From: JAQVSH01 sp964451605
GTDB taxonomy: Bacteria > Bacteroidota > Bacteroidia > Bacteroidales > UBA4181
Reading direction: 5' to 3'
DNA: 61,832 bases
NCBI GenBank assembly: GCA_964451605.1
Contig: CAYVJA010000008.1
Location: 1 to 61,832 of the forward strand
Shown here: piece by piece, positions 53,115 through 61,132 of the stretch
Layout: each line of letters starts with the position of its first letter
Position numbering within the stretch: position 1 is the stretch's first letter
Made by a program: the position numbers and the translations under genes
Notes under the pieces: generated by a model
The model's database searches: none
What the model was told of the DNA's origin: nothing
The model's input: only the letters and a program-made list of their open reading frames with translations

Positions 53115-55031
53115 CTATTGCAAAGAATCGGCTGGAACAGACCTCATCCGGGCAAATTCACGCGGAGAGATCAGATCGAAATAGACCATATACCGGCCAT
53201 CGTGCATCCGGTAGAAAGGGAGCATCAACAACCCTCCTGGCGTTGTAACAGAGGGAAGCCAAAAAGTAAGGGGCGTGCCGCTTACCGGTTCGAGGGCACC
53301 TTTAACCGACGAGAGAGAACCCACCAAAAGCGGAATCTCATCAGGTTGCTCACGCAAAGCACTTCCCAAATCGCCGCAGAGAACCACCGGACCGCAGAAA
53401 AAGGCAAGCCTGTAGGGATTATCGGGCATCGATTCGGTATAAACAGGCATGGGAATCTCCAGATCAACCACCGTTCCCCCCTTCCAGGTGCGATCTATCG
53501 TAATATACGAACCCGGTTGGGCGTTGTATGCCACCTCTTCGCCGTTAATCTTCAAAACCAAACCCTTGCCCGCCCAGGAGGGATAACGAATCATCAGCGG
53601 TTTGCGCATCTTTTTGCCTGAAAATACCAATCTGACCTTACCATTTTCGGGATAGGAAGTCTCGACCCGGATTTTCATTCTTCCATTTCGCCAATCCAGT
53701 TCGGACGGGATAAACAGATTCAGAAAGAGACCTGATGAACTTTCAAACCAGATATTTTCGGTAAAGCGGGCCGCATTCTCTATGCCGGTGCCAAAACAAC
53801 ACCAGAAGGAGGAGTCGCGGGTTGAGTAACTCTTTTGCATGCCCGAAGCCAGAGGGGCGTAATAACAAAACATCCCGGTTTTTGGATGTTGCGAAGCCAG
53901 AATATGGTTATAAAGAGCCCGTTCCATATAATCAGCATAATCCACCTTCGGTTCCCAGGTAAAAAGATGATTGGTCAGCTTCAGCATATTGTAAGTGTTA
54001 CAGCTTTCGGCCGTGAAGCCGCTGAGTCTTTGCGAAAGCGAATCGGGCGGACCGAAGTGTTCATAATGGCTGTTCCCCCCGATCACATAACTGTGATGGC
54101 GAACAACCCTTTCCCAGAAATAGAGCGAAAGCTGTTTCTCCTTCTCCGAACCGGTAATCTCATACTGCCGAGCGCAGCCTATAATCTGAGGAATCAGCCC
54201 ATTCGCATTCTGCCCGTTAAGGAGATCCTTACCCTCCTCCAGAGGGCTGAGAACCGACTTTTGGTTGAACCGAAAAGATAGAAACCAAAAACGCTTTTTC
54301 CCGGTAATCGCATAGAGATTGGCCAACGCCTCATTCATCCCGCCATGTTCGCAAACCAGCATCTTTTGAAACGACTCCTCCGAAAGATTTTCCAGCTTTT
54401 TAACCGCCCAATCGCCCATTCTTACGGCAATGAATTTGGCCTTTCGGTTATCGGCATAGACATAGGCATCGGTCAGCCCCGAGAGTAATTTATGGAAAGT
54501 GTACCAAGGCATCCGGATTCCGTTCAACTCCGATTGGGAGGCCCGAATCTCTCCCCGTTCCAACTCATCGAAAGCCTGATCTTCGCCCGGGATTGCACCC
54601 AGATATCCTGTATTACGCACCTTCTGGCAGGTGTAGAGCTGATCGGTAATATAATCGATCCGCTTTTTAAGGCGCAAATCGCCCGTTGCCGCGTACATCA
54701 TGGAACAGGCCGAAAGATAATGCCCCAGCGAATGCCCGGGAAGCCCTTCCGACTCCCATCCCCCATAGAGGGCACCCAGAGGCTCCAGCCCGGCATTCAG
54801 ATGGTACCGATGCAGCAGCCGATCGGGCTCGAGCGATAACAGCAGCTGCAAATCCAACTCGCGGGCGGTTAAAAAAGGCCCCGGAAGAAGTTGAACCTGC
54901 GAAGGCATAACCGATCGGGCCTCATTCCCTGCAATGGTACGATGCCTGAATTTGGCTTCGGGCGAGATACAGGATGCGAGCGCCGAAAAAGCGAAGAAGA
55001 GATTAATCCACAGGTATAAGGAGCGATTCAT
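53115..55031 (-). CDS. GH127 (DUF1680) lipoprotein, probable beta-L-arabinofuranosidase
   Basis: A 638-residue lipoprotein (lipobox ALASC, cysteine near residue 21) with an (alpha/alpha)6 barrel and C-terminal beta domain. The zinc-thiolate site of GH127 is visible: E342 and C344 in AESCNTYNMLKLT, and C411-C412 in FWCCFGTG. One of the latter pair is the family nucleophile. GH127 enzymes remove beta-L-arabinofuranose or related sugars from plant glycans, here probably at a membrane face outside the cytoplasm. Upstream features are KVRNTGYLGAIP and NGIRMPWYTFHKLLSGL. It may share a transcript with gmhA downstream. Confidence 0.92.
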   Translation of the reverse strand: MNRSLYLWINLFFAFSALASCISPEAKFRHRTIAGNEARSVMPSQVQLLPGPFLTARELDLQLLLSLEPDRLLHRYHLNAGLEPLGALYGGWESEGLPGHSLGHYLSACSMMYAATGDLRLKKRIDYITDQLYTCQKVRNTGYLGAIPGEDQAFDELERGEIRASQSELNGIRMPWYTFHKLLSGLTDAYVYADNRKAKFIAVRMGDWAVKKLENLSEESFQKMLVCEHGGMNEALANLYAITGKKRFWFLSFRFNQKSVLSPLEEGKDLLNGQNANGLIPQIIGCARQYEITGSEKEKQLSLYFWERVVRHHSYVIGGNSHYEHFGPPDSLSQRLSGFTAESCNTYNMLKLTNHLFTWEPKVDYADYMERALYNHILASQHPKTGMFCYYAPLASGMQKSYSTRDSSFWCCFGTGIENAARFTENIWFESSSGLFLNLFIPSELDWRNGRMKIRVETSYPENGKVRLVFSGKKMRKPLMIRYPSWAGKGLVLKINGEEVAYNAQPGSYITIDRTWKGGTVVDLEIPMPVYTESMPDNPYRLAFFCGPVVLCGDLGSALREQPDEIPLLVGSLSSVKGALEPVSGTPLTFWLPSVTTPGGLLMLPFYRMHDGRYMVYFDLISPREFARMRSVPADSLQ

Positions 55032-55100
55032 GCAGCATCTGTTTGGGTAGTAAAATTAGCCAAAAAGAATCATATGCATTACGAGATCGTTTTAAAAGCC

Positions 55101-55108
55101 TAAATTTG
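55101..55108 (+). promoter_or_regulatory. -7 box of the small-protein/mutL operon
   Basis: TAAATTTG, exact TAnnTTTG match 22 bases before the start codon. No clear -33 box. Confidence 0.45.
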
Positions 55109-55130
55109 TGGAAATTTAAAGCCAGAAACC

Positions 55131-55424
55131 ATGGGACTGTCAAGCTTCTATAATTCGCCCAAACCCCGCCAATTTTCTTATAAACCCCGTTTTTACGATC
55201 CCTCCACAGAGAAATTTAAGGAGGTCAAAGAGCGGATCGACCGTGAATTGGCTGGCGAACCCGATCCCAAATCCGGTCTGGAAAGGCCGATAATGAAGCC
55301 GGGATTTTTGAGCAGCTCAATGCATCGAACCTCATACAAACCCCAAAAAAAGAGCTCCAACGTCCGCCTTTATCTACTGATTCTCCTGCTTGCACTGTTA
55401 GCCTACCTTCTGCTGAAAATGTAA
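55131..55424 (+). CDS. Small C-tail-anchored membrane protein upstream of mutL
   Basis: A 97-residue protein: polar, basic N-terminal ~75 residues (FYNSPKPRQFSYKPRFYDP, then an acidic KEVKERIDRELAG helix) and one C-terminal membrane helix (RLYLLILLLALLAYLLLKM). No known domain. It is one base before mutL and preceded by a -7 box, so it is very probably real and co-transcribed with mutL. Similar small proteins beside mutL in Bacteroidota have been given unrelated enzyme names; nothing here supports an enzyme. Confidence 0.8.
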   Translation: MGLSSFYNSPKPRQFSYKPRFYDPSTEKFKEVKERIDRELAGEPDPKSGLERPIMKPGFLSSSMHRTSYKPQKKSSNVRLYLLILLLALLAYLLLKM

Positions 55425-55425
55425 C

Positions 55426-57273
55426 ATGAACCATTTCATTCAACTTCTTCCCGAATCGGTTGCCAATCAAATTGCAGCCGGAGAGGTTGTGCAGCGTCCG
55501 GCATCAGTGGTGAAAGAGTTACTAGAGAATTCGGTCGATGCCGGAGCTCTCTCCATCTCTCTGATTTTGCGTGAAGCGGGGAAAAACCTGATTCAGGTAA
55601 TCGACAACGGAAGCGGAATGTCGGCCGATGATGCACGGTTGTCGTTCGAGAGGCACGCCACTTCAAAAATCAGAGAGGCCGCCGACCTCTTTTCGCTCCA
55701 CACCTTTGGCTTCAGGGGAGAGGCACTCCCCTCTATAGCCTCAGTGGCCGAAGTGATTATGGAGACACGACGGAAAGAAGATGAACTGGGTCTTCAAATC
55801 AGGGTAGCTGCCTCAGAAGCCGATCCTGCCGAACCGGTTCACTGCCCTGCCGGCACACAGATTTCAGTAAAAAACCTCTTTTTCAACACACCGGCCCGAC
55901 GACGCTTTCTGAAAGGGAATGCCACCGAACTCAAACATATTATTAATGAATTTCAGCGGGTGGCCCTGACGCATCCCGAAATTGCCTTTTCGCTTCATCA
56001 TAACCAGCAGGAGATTTACCACCTTCCTGCGGCAAACTGCCGTCAACGCATTGTTCAGCTATTTGGCAAACAGATTAACGCCAATCTGGTACCGGTAAAT
56101 GCCGATACCCAGGTTGTAAAAATCTCCGGGTTTATTGCAAAACCGGAATACGCCAAAAAGAGTTCGGGCGAACAGTTCTTTTTCGTAAACGGCCGCTTTA
56201 TCCGATCACCCTTTCTGCATAAGGCGGTTACGAGAGCCTATGACGAGCTGCTCGGACAGGAACTCTATCCCACCTATTTTCTCTATCTGGAAGTCGATCC
56301 CGAAGCACTCGATGTGAATATCCACCCCACGAAAACCGAGGTGAAATTCGAACACGAACAGCCGGTTTTTCAAATTATGTACGCCGCCGTGAGAGCAGGG
56401 TTGGGAAAATTCAACATCATTCCCTCCATCGACTTTGACGAGGACACCTCTGTGGATATTCCGGTACTCCGTCCCGGGACACATTTTACCCCTCCGGAGA
56501 CAGATATTGATCCCTATTACAACCCCTTTGAATCCCATTCGAAAGAGTCTTATCACAACGGCCCCGATCGGGAATTCACCTACCGGGAGGAAGCTTTCGA
56601 AAACTCTTTTTCCACCCCGCTTTCACACTCCGATCCCCTGCTACAGGAAGAGGATGCGCAGGACAATCTTCTGTTTCGCAGAGGAACCGAAACAGCCGAC
56701 ACCCCGTTAATCAAGAACCACTGGATTCAGCTCAAAAACCGTTATATCCTTACCACAGTGAAGTCGGGAGTAATGGTAATAGACCAAAAGAGAGCACACG
56801 AACGAATTCTCTACGAACAGTTTCTCCAAAAATTTTCACAGGCAGAATCGCAGCCCGGTTCACGGACGTTGCTCTATCCCGTGGCACTGGATCTGACCCC
56901 GGAAGATTTTTTTCTGTTTGAGGATATTTGTGAGGATCTTTGCAGGCTGGGATTTGCAATCCGTGTCATCGGGAAGTTGTCGGTAGTGATTGAAGCCCTG
57001 CCGGCCGATGGCTCGCAAGAGGATCCGGAAACCCTTTTTCGTTCGCTCCTTTCCGACATCAGGACTTCGGGCAATCTCTCTGCAAACCGGGCCGAAACAC
57101 TGGCAAAAAATGCGGCGAGGGCAGGAGCTGTTTCATATGGAAAGGCGCTCCATCCCGACGAAATCAGCAGTCTGATCGACCATCTGTTTGCCTGCGAGTC
57201 GCCGGGAATCTCCCCCACCGGAAAGCCGACCATTACCATAATCCGGATGGAAGAGATAGATAACAAATTTTGA
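55426..57273 (+). CDS. mutL: DNA mismatch repair protein MutL
   Basis: A 615-residue GHKL ATPase. N-terminal motifs: IAAGEVVQRPASVVKELLENSVDAGA, VIDNGSGM, RHATSKI and FGFRGEALPSIASVAEV. The transducer domain includes NVHPTK-like DVNIHPTKTEV. A variable linker (about 345-425) leads to a C-terminal dimerisation domain starting HWIQLKNRYILTTV. It couples MutS mismatch recognition to strand cutting. I see no DQHAxxER endonuclease motif but a related IDQKRAHERILYE (about residue 447-459), so the endonuclease site appears partly preserved. Confidence 0.96.
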   Translation: MNHFIQLLPESVANQIAAGEVVQRPASVVKELLENSVDAGALSISLILREAGKNLIQVIDNGSGMSADDARLSFERHATSKIREAADLFSLHTFGFRGEALPSIASVAEVIMETRRKEDELGLQIRVAASEADPAEPVHCPAGTQISVKNLFFNTPARRRFLKGNATELKHIINEFQRVALTHPEIAFSLHHNQQEIYHLPAANCRQRIVQLFGKQINANLVPVNADTQVVKISGFIAKPEYAKKSSGEQFFFVNGRFIRSPFLHKAVTRAYDELLGQELYPTYFLYLEVDPEALDVNIHPTKTEVKFEHEQPVFQIMYAAVRAGLGKFNIIPSIDFDEDTSVDIPVLRPGTHFTPPETDIDPYYNPFESHSKESYHNGPDREFTYREEAFENSFSTPLSHSDPLLQEEDAQDNLLFRRGTETADTPLIKNHWIQLKNRYILTTVKSGVMVIDQKRAHERILYEQFLQKFSQAESQPGSRTLLYPVALDLTPEDFFLFEDICEDLCRLGFAIRVIGKLSVVIEALPADGSQEDPETLFRSLLSDIRTSGNLSANRAETLAKNAARAGAVSYGKALHPDEISSLIDHLFACESPGISPTGKPTITIIRMEEIDNKF

Positions 57274-57285
57274 AAAAGCGTGCAT

Positions 57286-58104
57286 ATGTATACTATGAAT
57301 TCTGCAAATTCCATTCCGCCGGTTATCAAAAATCTTTTGATAATCAACGGACTTATGTTTTTGCTCAGTGTTACACTCGAATCGAGGGGAATCAGCATGA
57401 CTCACCTTTTCGGGCTCTTCTATTTTGGATCCGATGCCTTTAGAATCTGGCAACCCGTGACCCATCTCTTCATGCACGCCAGCCTGACGCATCTTCTTTT
57501 CAATATGTTTTCGCTCTGGATGTTTGGAAGAATTCTCGAAAATGTCTGGGGTGCCAAGCGTTTTCTCACCTACTATCTGATAACCGGGCTGGGTGCCGCA
57601 GCACTTCATACCCTGGTAAACCATATTTCCATTTCGGGTCTGGAACATGCCATTGAGGCATTCCGGAATACCCCCTCGCCCGAGAGTTTCAGAGAACTGG
57701 TTTCGTCGCATGTACGCAATCTCAACCCCTCTATCCACGACTTTATCAACTCATGGCAAGAGTCTCCCGATTCAGCCCTCTACCTGAATGAAGCCAATTC
57801 CATGCTCAATACCTACCTGAGTCAGGTGATGAATATCCCCACTGTAGGGGCTTCGGGAGCCGTATTTGGCATATTGCTTGCCTTTGGAATGTTATTCCCC
57901 GATGCGCGACTAATGCTCCTGTTCCCGCCTATTCCCATCAAGGCAAAATGGTTTGTTCTGGGATACGGTGCAGTGGAACTCTATTTGGGAATTATGCAAC
58001 CGGGCAGCCAGGTTGCCCATTTTGCCCACCTGGGCGGGATGATTTTCGGCTATTTCCTGATTCGGTACTGGCGGTCGCAACGATATCGGCGCGACTTCTT
58101 CTAA
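57286..58104 (+). CDS. Rhomboid-family intramembrane serine protease
   Basis: About 272 residues, six membrane helices. It has the HASLTHLLFNMFSLWMFG segment, catalytic serine S190 in GASGAVFG and histidine H248 in HFAHLGGMIFG. A long loop of about 60 residues between helices 3 and 4 is typical of Bacteroidota members. It cleaves membrane proteins within the bilayer; substrate unknown. ATGs at 57286 and 57295 are both possible; a GTG two codons earlier also exists. Its stop overlaps the hemW stop by convergent coding (CTAA shared). Confidence 0.92.
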   Translation: MYTMNSANSIPPVIKNLLIINGLMFLLSVTLESRGISMTHLFGLFYFGSDAFRIWQPVTHLFMHASLTHLLFNMFSLWMFGRILENVWGAKRFLTYYLITGLGAAALHTLVNHISISGLEHAIEAFRNTPSPESFRELVSSHVRNLNPSIHDFINSWQESPDSALYLNEANSMLNTYLSQVMNIPTVGASGAVFGILLAFGMLFPDARLMLLFPPIPIKAKWFVLGYGAVELYLGIMQPGSQVAHFAHLGGMIFGYFLIRYWRSQRYRRDFF

Positions 58105-59225
58105 AAAAAAAGTGCCCGGGTAATTCTGTCGGCAAGAAGCATTCCATGAGGGGTAAGACGGAAAGACGACCCTTCGCCCTCCAGCAAACCCTCTTTCATA
58201 AAAGGTTCGGCTTCGCGCAACAGATGGCTTCTAAAGAGTTCACCAAACCGGGAACCTACCCGATCGGAATCGACACCGCGACGGGTTCGCAGGGAAGTAA
58301 GGATGTAGTCGTGATACTGATCCGTCACCGATAATATTTCGCGCTCAAAATACCCCTCTTCCCTCTCGATGCCGGCGACATAACGGCTGTTGACCGAATC
58401 ATTCCATTGACGTGAAACCCCGTCGAACGAGTGAGCCGACGGCCCCAAACCCAGATAGTTCTCCTGATTCCAGTAGGAGCTGTTATGGCGCGAAACAAAG
58501 CCCGGCAGCGAAAAATTGGCAATCTCATACCACGCAAAACCCCACTCAGGGAGACGTTTCATCAGATGCAAAAAATGTTGCGATGCCAGGGATTCCGGGG
58601 CAGGCTGCAATTTCCCTTTTCGTTGAAATACCCCAAAGGGAGTTGCCGGTTCAATAGAGAGTGCATAGGCCGAAAGATGATCTATCGGCAACCGCATAGC
58701 CTTCTCAATTTGGGTATTCCAGAAAGATACCGACATGTCGGGGATGGCATAGATCAGATCGATGCTGATATTCTCAAACCCGGCTTCCCGGGCACGCCAG
58801 ACACTCTCTTCTGCCTCTTTTGCTGTATGACGCCGATTCATCCACTTCAGAACCGGATCGGAAAATGACTGAATCCCAATGCTCAGACGATTAATCCCTA
58901 ACGACCGTAACATAACCAGGTAGTCAAAATCCAAATCATCGGGATTCACCTCGGCTGTAATCTCAGCATCGGGCTCCAACAAATAGTGGGTTCCAATGGC
59001 TTCAAATAGTCCGGACCATTCAGGGGGCATCAATACCGATGGGGTTCCTCCGCCAAAATAGAGCGTAGAAAGGCTGTTCGATGGGAGATAATCACTGCGC
59101 AACGACATCTCCTTCCGAATAGCCGCCAACACACGGTTCTTATCGTCCATAGAGACCCTAAAATGAAAATCGCAGTAATAACAGACCTGCTTACACCAGG
59201 GTATATGAACATAGAGACCCGCCAT
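58101..59225 (-). CDS. hemW: HemW-like radical SAM protein
   Basis: A 374-residue radical SAM protein with YVHIPWCKQVCYYCDFHF (C11, C15, C18 as the iron-sulfur ligands), YFGGGTPS, EVNPDDLD and INRLSIGIQSF. The absence of the extra N-terminal residues of HemN, and the length, place it with HemW, now thought to be a heme chaperone rather than coproporphyrinogen oxidase. It is 17 bases downstream of rpiB's end on the same strand. Confidence 0.92.
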   Translation of the reverse strand: MAGLYVHIPWCKQVCYYCDFHFRVSMDDKNRVLAAIRKEMSLRSDYLPSNSLSTLYFGGGTPSVLMPPEWSGLFEAIGTHYLLEPDAEITAEVNPDDLDFDYLVMLRSLGINRLSIGIQSFSDPVLKWMNRRHTAKEAEESVWRAREAGFENISIDLIYAIPDMSVSFWNTQIEKAMRLPIDHLSAYALSIEPATPFGVFQRKGKLQPAPESLASQHFLHLMKRLPEWGFAWYEIANFSLPGFVSRHNSSYWNQENYLGLGPSAHSFDGVSRQWNDSVNSRYVAGIEREEGYFEREILSVTDQYHDYILTSLRTRRGVDSDRVGSRFGELFRSHLLREAEPFMKEGLLEGEGSSFRLTPHGMLLADRITRALFF

Positions 59226-59242
59226 AGAAAAAAGATATCCTG

Positions 59243-59676
59243 TTAGTTACAGGGAATTTTCTGAATCCTGCGCAGATGTCTTCCCCCCTCAAAGGAAGTT
59301 GTTAAAAAACGGTCGACAATAGAAATTGCCGTTTCGGACGAAATAAAACGGGCNNNNNNNNNNCACATATATTGGCGTCGTTATGCTTACGGGCCAATTC
59401 GGCTATCTCCTCATTCCAACACAAAGCCGAACGAATCCCGGCATGTTTATTGACAGCCATATTAATCCCGTTTCCCGTTCCGCATATCGAGATGCCCAGA
59501 TCTACTCTACCCTGCTCAACGGCAAGTGCCAGGGGGTGCGCATAATCAGGATAGTCGCAGCTTTGATCTGAATGACACCCAAAATTTTCGCAACTGTAAC
59601 CCAAGGATTCCAGATGGTTAATTAACTGCAGTTTAATTAGATAACCTGCATGGTCGTTAGCAATTCCAATTTTCAT
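59243..59676 (-). CDS. rpiB: Ribose-5-phosphate isomerase B (assembly gap inside)
   Basis: About 145 residues of the RpiB/LacAB fold interconverting ribose 5-phosphate and ribulose 5-phosphate. Before a 10-N gap: MKIGIANDHAGYLIKLQL, SCDYPDYAHPLALAV, the catalytic cysteine in ISICGTGNGINMAVNK, and ELARKHNDANIC. After it, in another frame: ARFISSETAISIVDRFLTT and FEGGRHLRRIQKI, then stop. The family joint here (around ANVL..G.R) shows only a few residues are missing. A TACCTTTG -7 box lies at 59722-59715 on its strand. Confidence 0.94.
59354..59363. other. Assembly gap (10 N) in rpiB
   Basis: Nominal 10-N join; the reading frame changes across it. Confidence 0.98.
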
Positions 59677-60164
59677 TGAAGCTCAGTTTTAACATCTTTG
59701 GCCCATTACTTCCGCAAAGGTAAACATTGCCGGAAGCTTTTAAAGAAATCCGGAAAAAACCCCTTCAAAAATTGAGGATAACCTGTTGAAGAATGGTTAA
59801 TAAATGATCAAAACTATTTTCGATCCGGACTTGCAAAAATGAACTCTATAGATGGATAGTAAAACATCCCGGAAAAGCAAATTATAAGCCTTTGAATTAT
59901 CATCGACTATTCAACATCATTTGTCACAAAATGTAGGAAGGGTCCAACCGAATAATTATTCACACACCGGGTTCTTCACAGGTTGTTCATTACACTTTAA
60001 TCTGCATTATGGCAATAATTTGGTATTTTTGCATCTGTGGATAGGATGTCAATAAAGTGTGTATAACCCAAAAATCAAGTTTTTCGTCCCCTATTTTTTC
60101 ACACAATGAACAGCCTATTATATCCATCATTTTTTCAAATTAATTTATCTTAAAAAATAAAATA
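59677..60164. other. Gene-free AT-rich interval with DnaA-box-like 9-mers (candidate oriC)
   Basis: The longest gene-free stretch in the window. It holds three exact matches to the relaxed DnaA box TTWTNCACA: TTATTCACA (59956-59964, plus), TTATACACA (60058-60066, minus) and TTTTTCACA (60095-60103, plus). Four single-mismatch relatives are also present: TTATCCTCA (59773-59781, minus), TTTGTCACA (59920-59928, plus), TTCTTCACA (59972-59980, plus) and CTATCCACA (60036-60044, minus). An almost pure A+T tract (about 60128-60168) adjoins. Flanking genes point outward. It also carries promoter elements for rpiB and nadA. Origin function is inferred, not shown. Confidence 0.5.
60024..60031 (+). promoter_or_regulatory. 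-7 box upstream of nadA
   Basis: TATTTTTG, exact TAnnTTTG match, 134 bases before nadA, inside the DnaA-box cluster. If used, the leader is long and overlaps three of the box-like sites. Confidence 0.35.
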
Positions 60165-61127
60165 ATGATAAGAGATGTTAATAACCGGGTTTTGATTGAG
60201 GGGATCGAGAAACTACGTCGTGAAAAAAATGTCGTAATCCTTGCTCATTATTATCAAAACTCTGAAATTCAAGATATTGCAGATTTTGTTGGCGATAGTT
60301 TAGCGCTTTCTCAACAAGCTGCCGAAACCCGGGCTGATATCATACTTTTTGCCGGTGTCCATTTTATGGCCGAAACAGCAAAAATATTGAGTCCCGATAA
60401 AAAAGTGTTATTACCTGATCTTACAGCCGGTTGTTCACTGGCCGACTCCTGTCCTGCAGATCAATTTGCCCGCTTTAAAGTGAATTATCCCGGATATACT
60501 GTGGTTTCGTATGTGAATACTACTGCTGCTATTAAAACGATGACAGATATTGTCTGTACTTCTACTAATGCGCTGGCTATAATAAATGCACTCCCTCCCG
60601 ATGAAAAGATCATTTTTGCTCCCGATAAAAATCTGGGCGACTATATTAAGCGGAAAACCGGAAGGGAAAATATGGTGATTTGGGATGGAGCCTGTCATGT
60701 TCATGAAAAATTTTCGCTCGAAAAGATCCTTCAAATTAAGCAAATTTATCCTGATGCCAAAATTTTGGCTCACCCGGAGTGTAAAAAACATATCCTGATG
60801 GTTGCCGATTTTATAGGTTCTACTTCTGCTTTACTCTCCTATTCTTCGAAATCGGATTGTAATACATTTATTGTGGCCACCGAATCGGGTATTCTTCATC
60901 AGATGCAGAAATCCAGTCCGGATAAGCAGTTTATTCCTGCTCCCCCCGACGATGCGTCCTGTGCCTGCAATGATTGTCAATTTATGAAAACTATCACATT
61001 GCAAAAAATTTATGATTCTCTTCTTAACGACCAGTATGAAATTATCATTCCTGAAGAGATTCGTATCTTAGCCGAAAAGCCTATCCTTCGGATGCTCAAT
61101 ATGTCGAAACAACTGAATCTTATTTAA
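60165..61127 (+). CDS. nadA: Quinolinate synthase
   Basis: A 320-residue [4Fe-4S] enzyme condensing iminoaspartate and dihydroxyacetone phosphate to quinolinate in NAD synthesis. Cluster cysteines are in LTAGCSLADSCPA, AHPECKKH and CACNDCQFMKT. The conserved LAHYYQNSEIQDIADFVGDSLALS and TNALAIINALPPDEKIIFAPDKNLG runs are near the N-terminus and middle. nadB and nadC are not in the window. Base composition is visibly more A+T-rich than genes to its left (about 41% GC by hand count over eight lines). It is five bases upstream of ruvB. Confidence 0.96.
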   Translation: MIRDVNNRVLIEGIEKLRREKNVVILAHYYQNSEIQDIADFVGDSLALSQQAAETRADIILFAGVHFMAETAKILSPDKKVLLPDLTAGCSLADSCPADQFARFKVNYPGYTVVSYVNTTAAIKTMTDIVCTSTNALAIINALPPDEKIIFAPDKNLGDYIKRKTGRENMVIWDGACHVHEKFSLEKILQIKQIYPDAKILAHPECKKHILMVADFIGSTSALLSYSSKSDCNTFIVATESGILHQMQKSSPDKQFIPAPPDDASCACNDCQFMKTITLQKIYDSLLNDQYEIIIPEEIRILAEKPILRMLNMSKQLNLI

Positions 61128-61132
61128 GTATA

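Noticed and set aside
59677..60164. Small protein or structural RNA gene in the interval
   Set aside because: No open frame with a plausible start of useful length and no recognisable conserved RNA fold; box-like sites and promoters explain more of the sequence.
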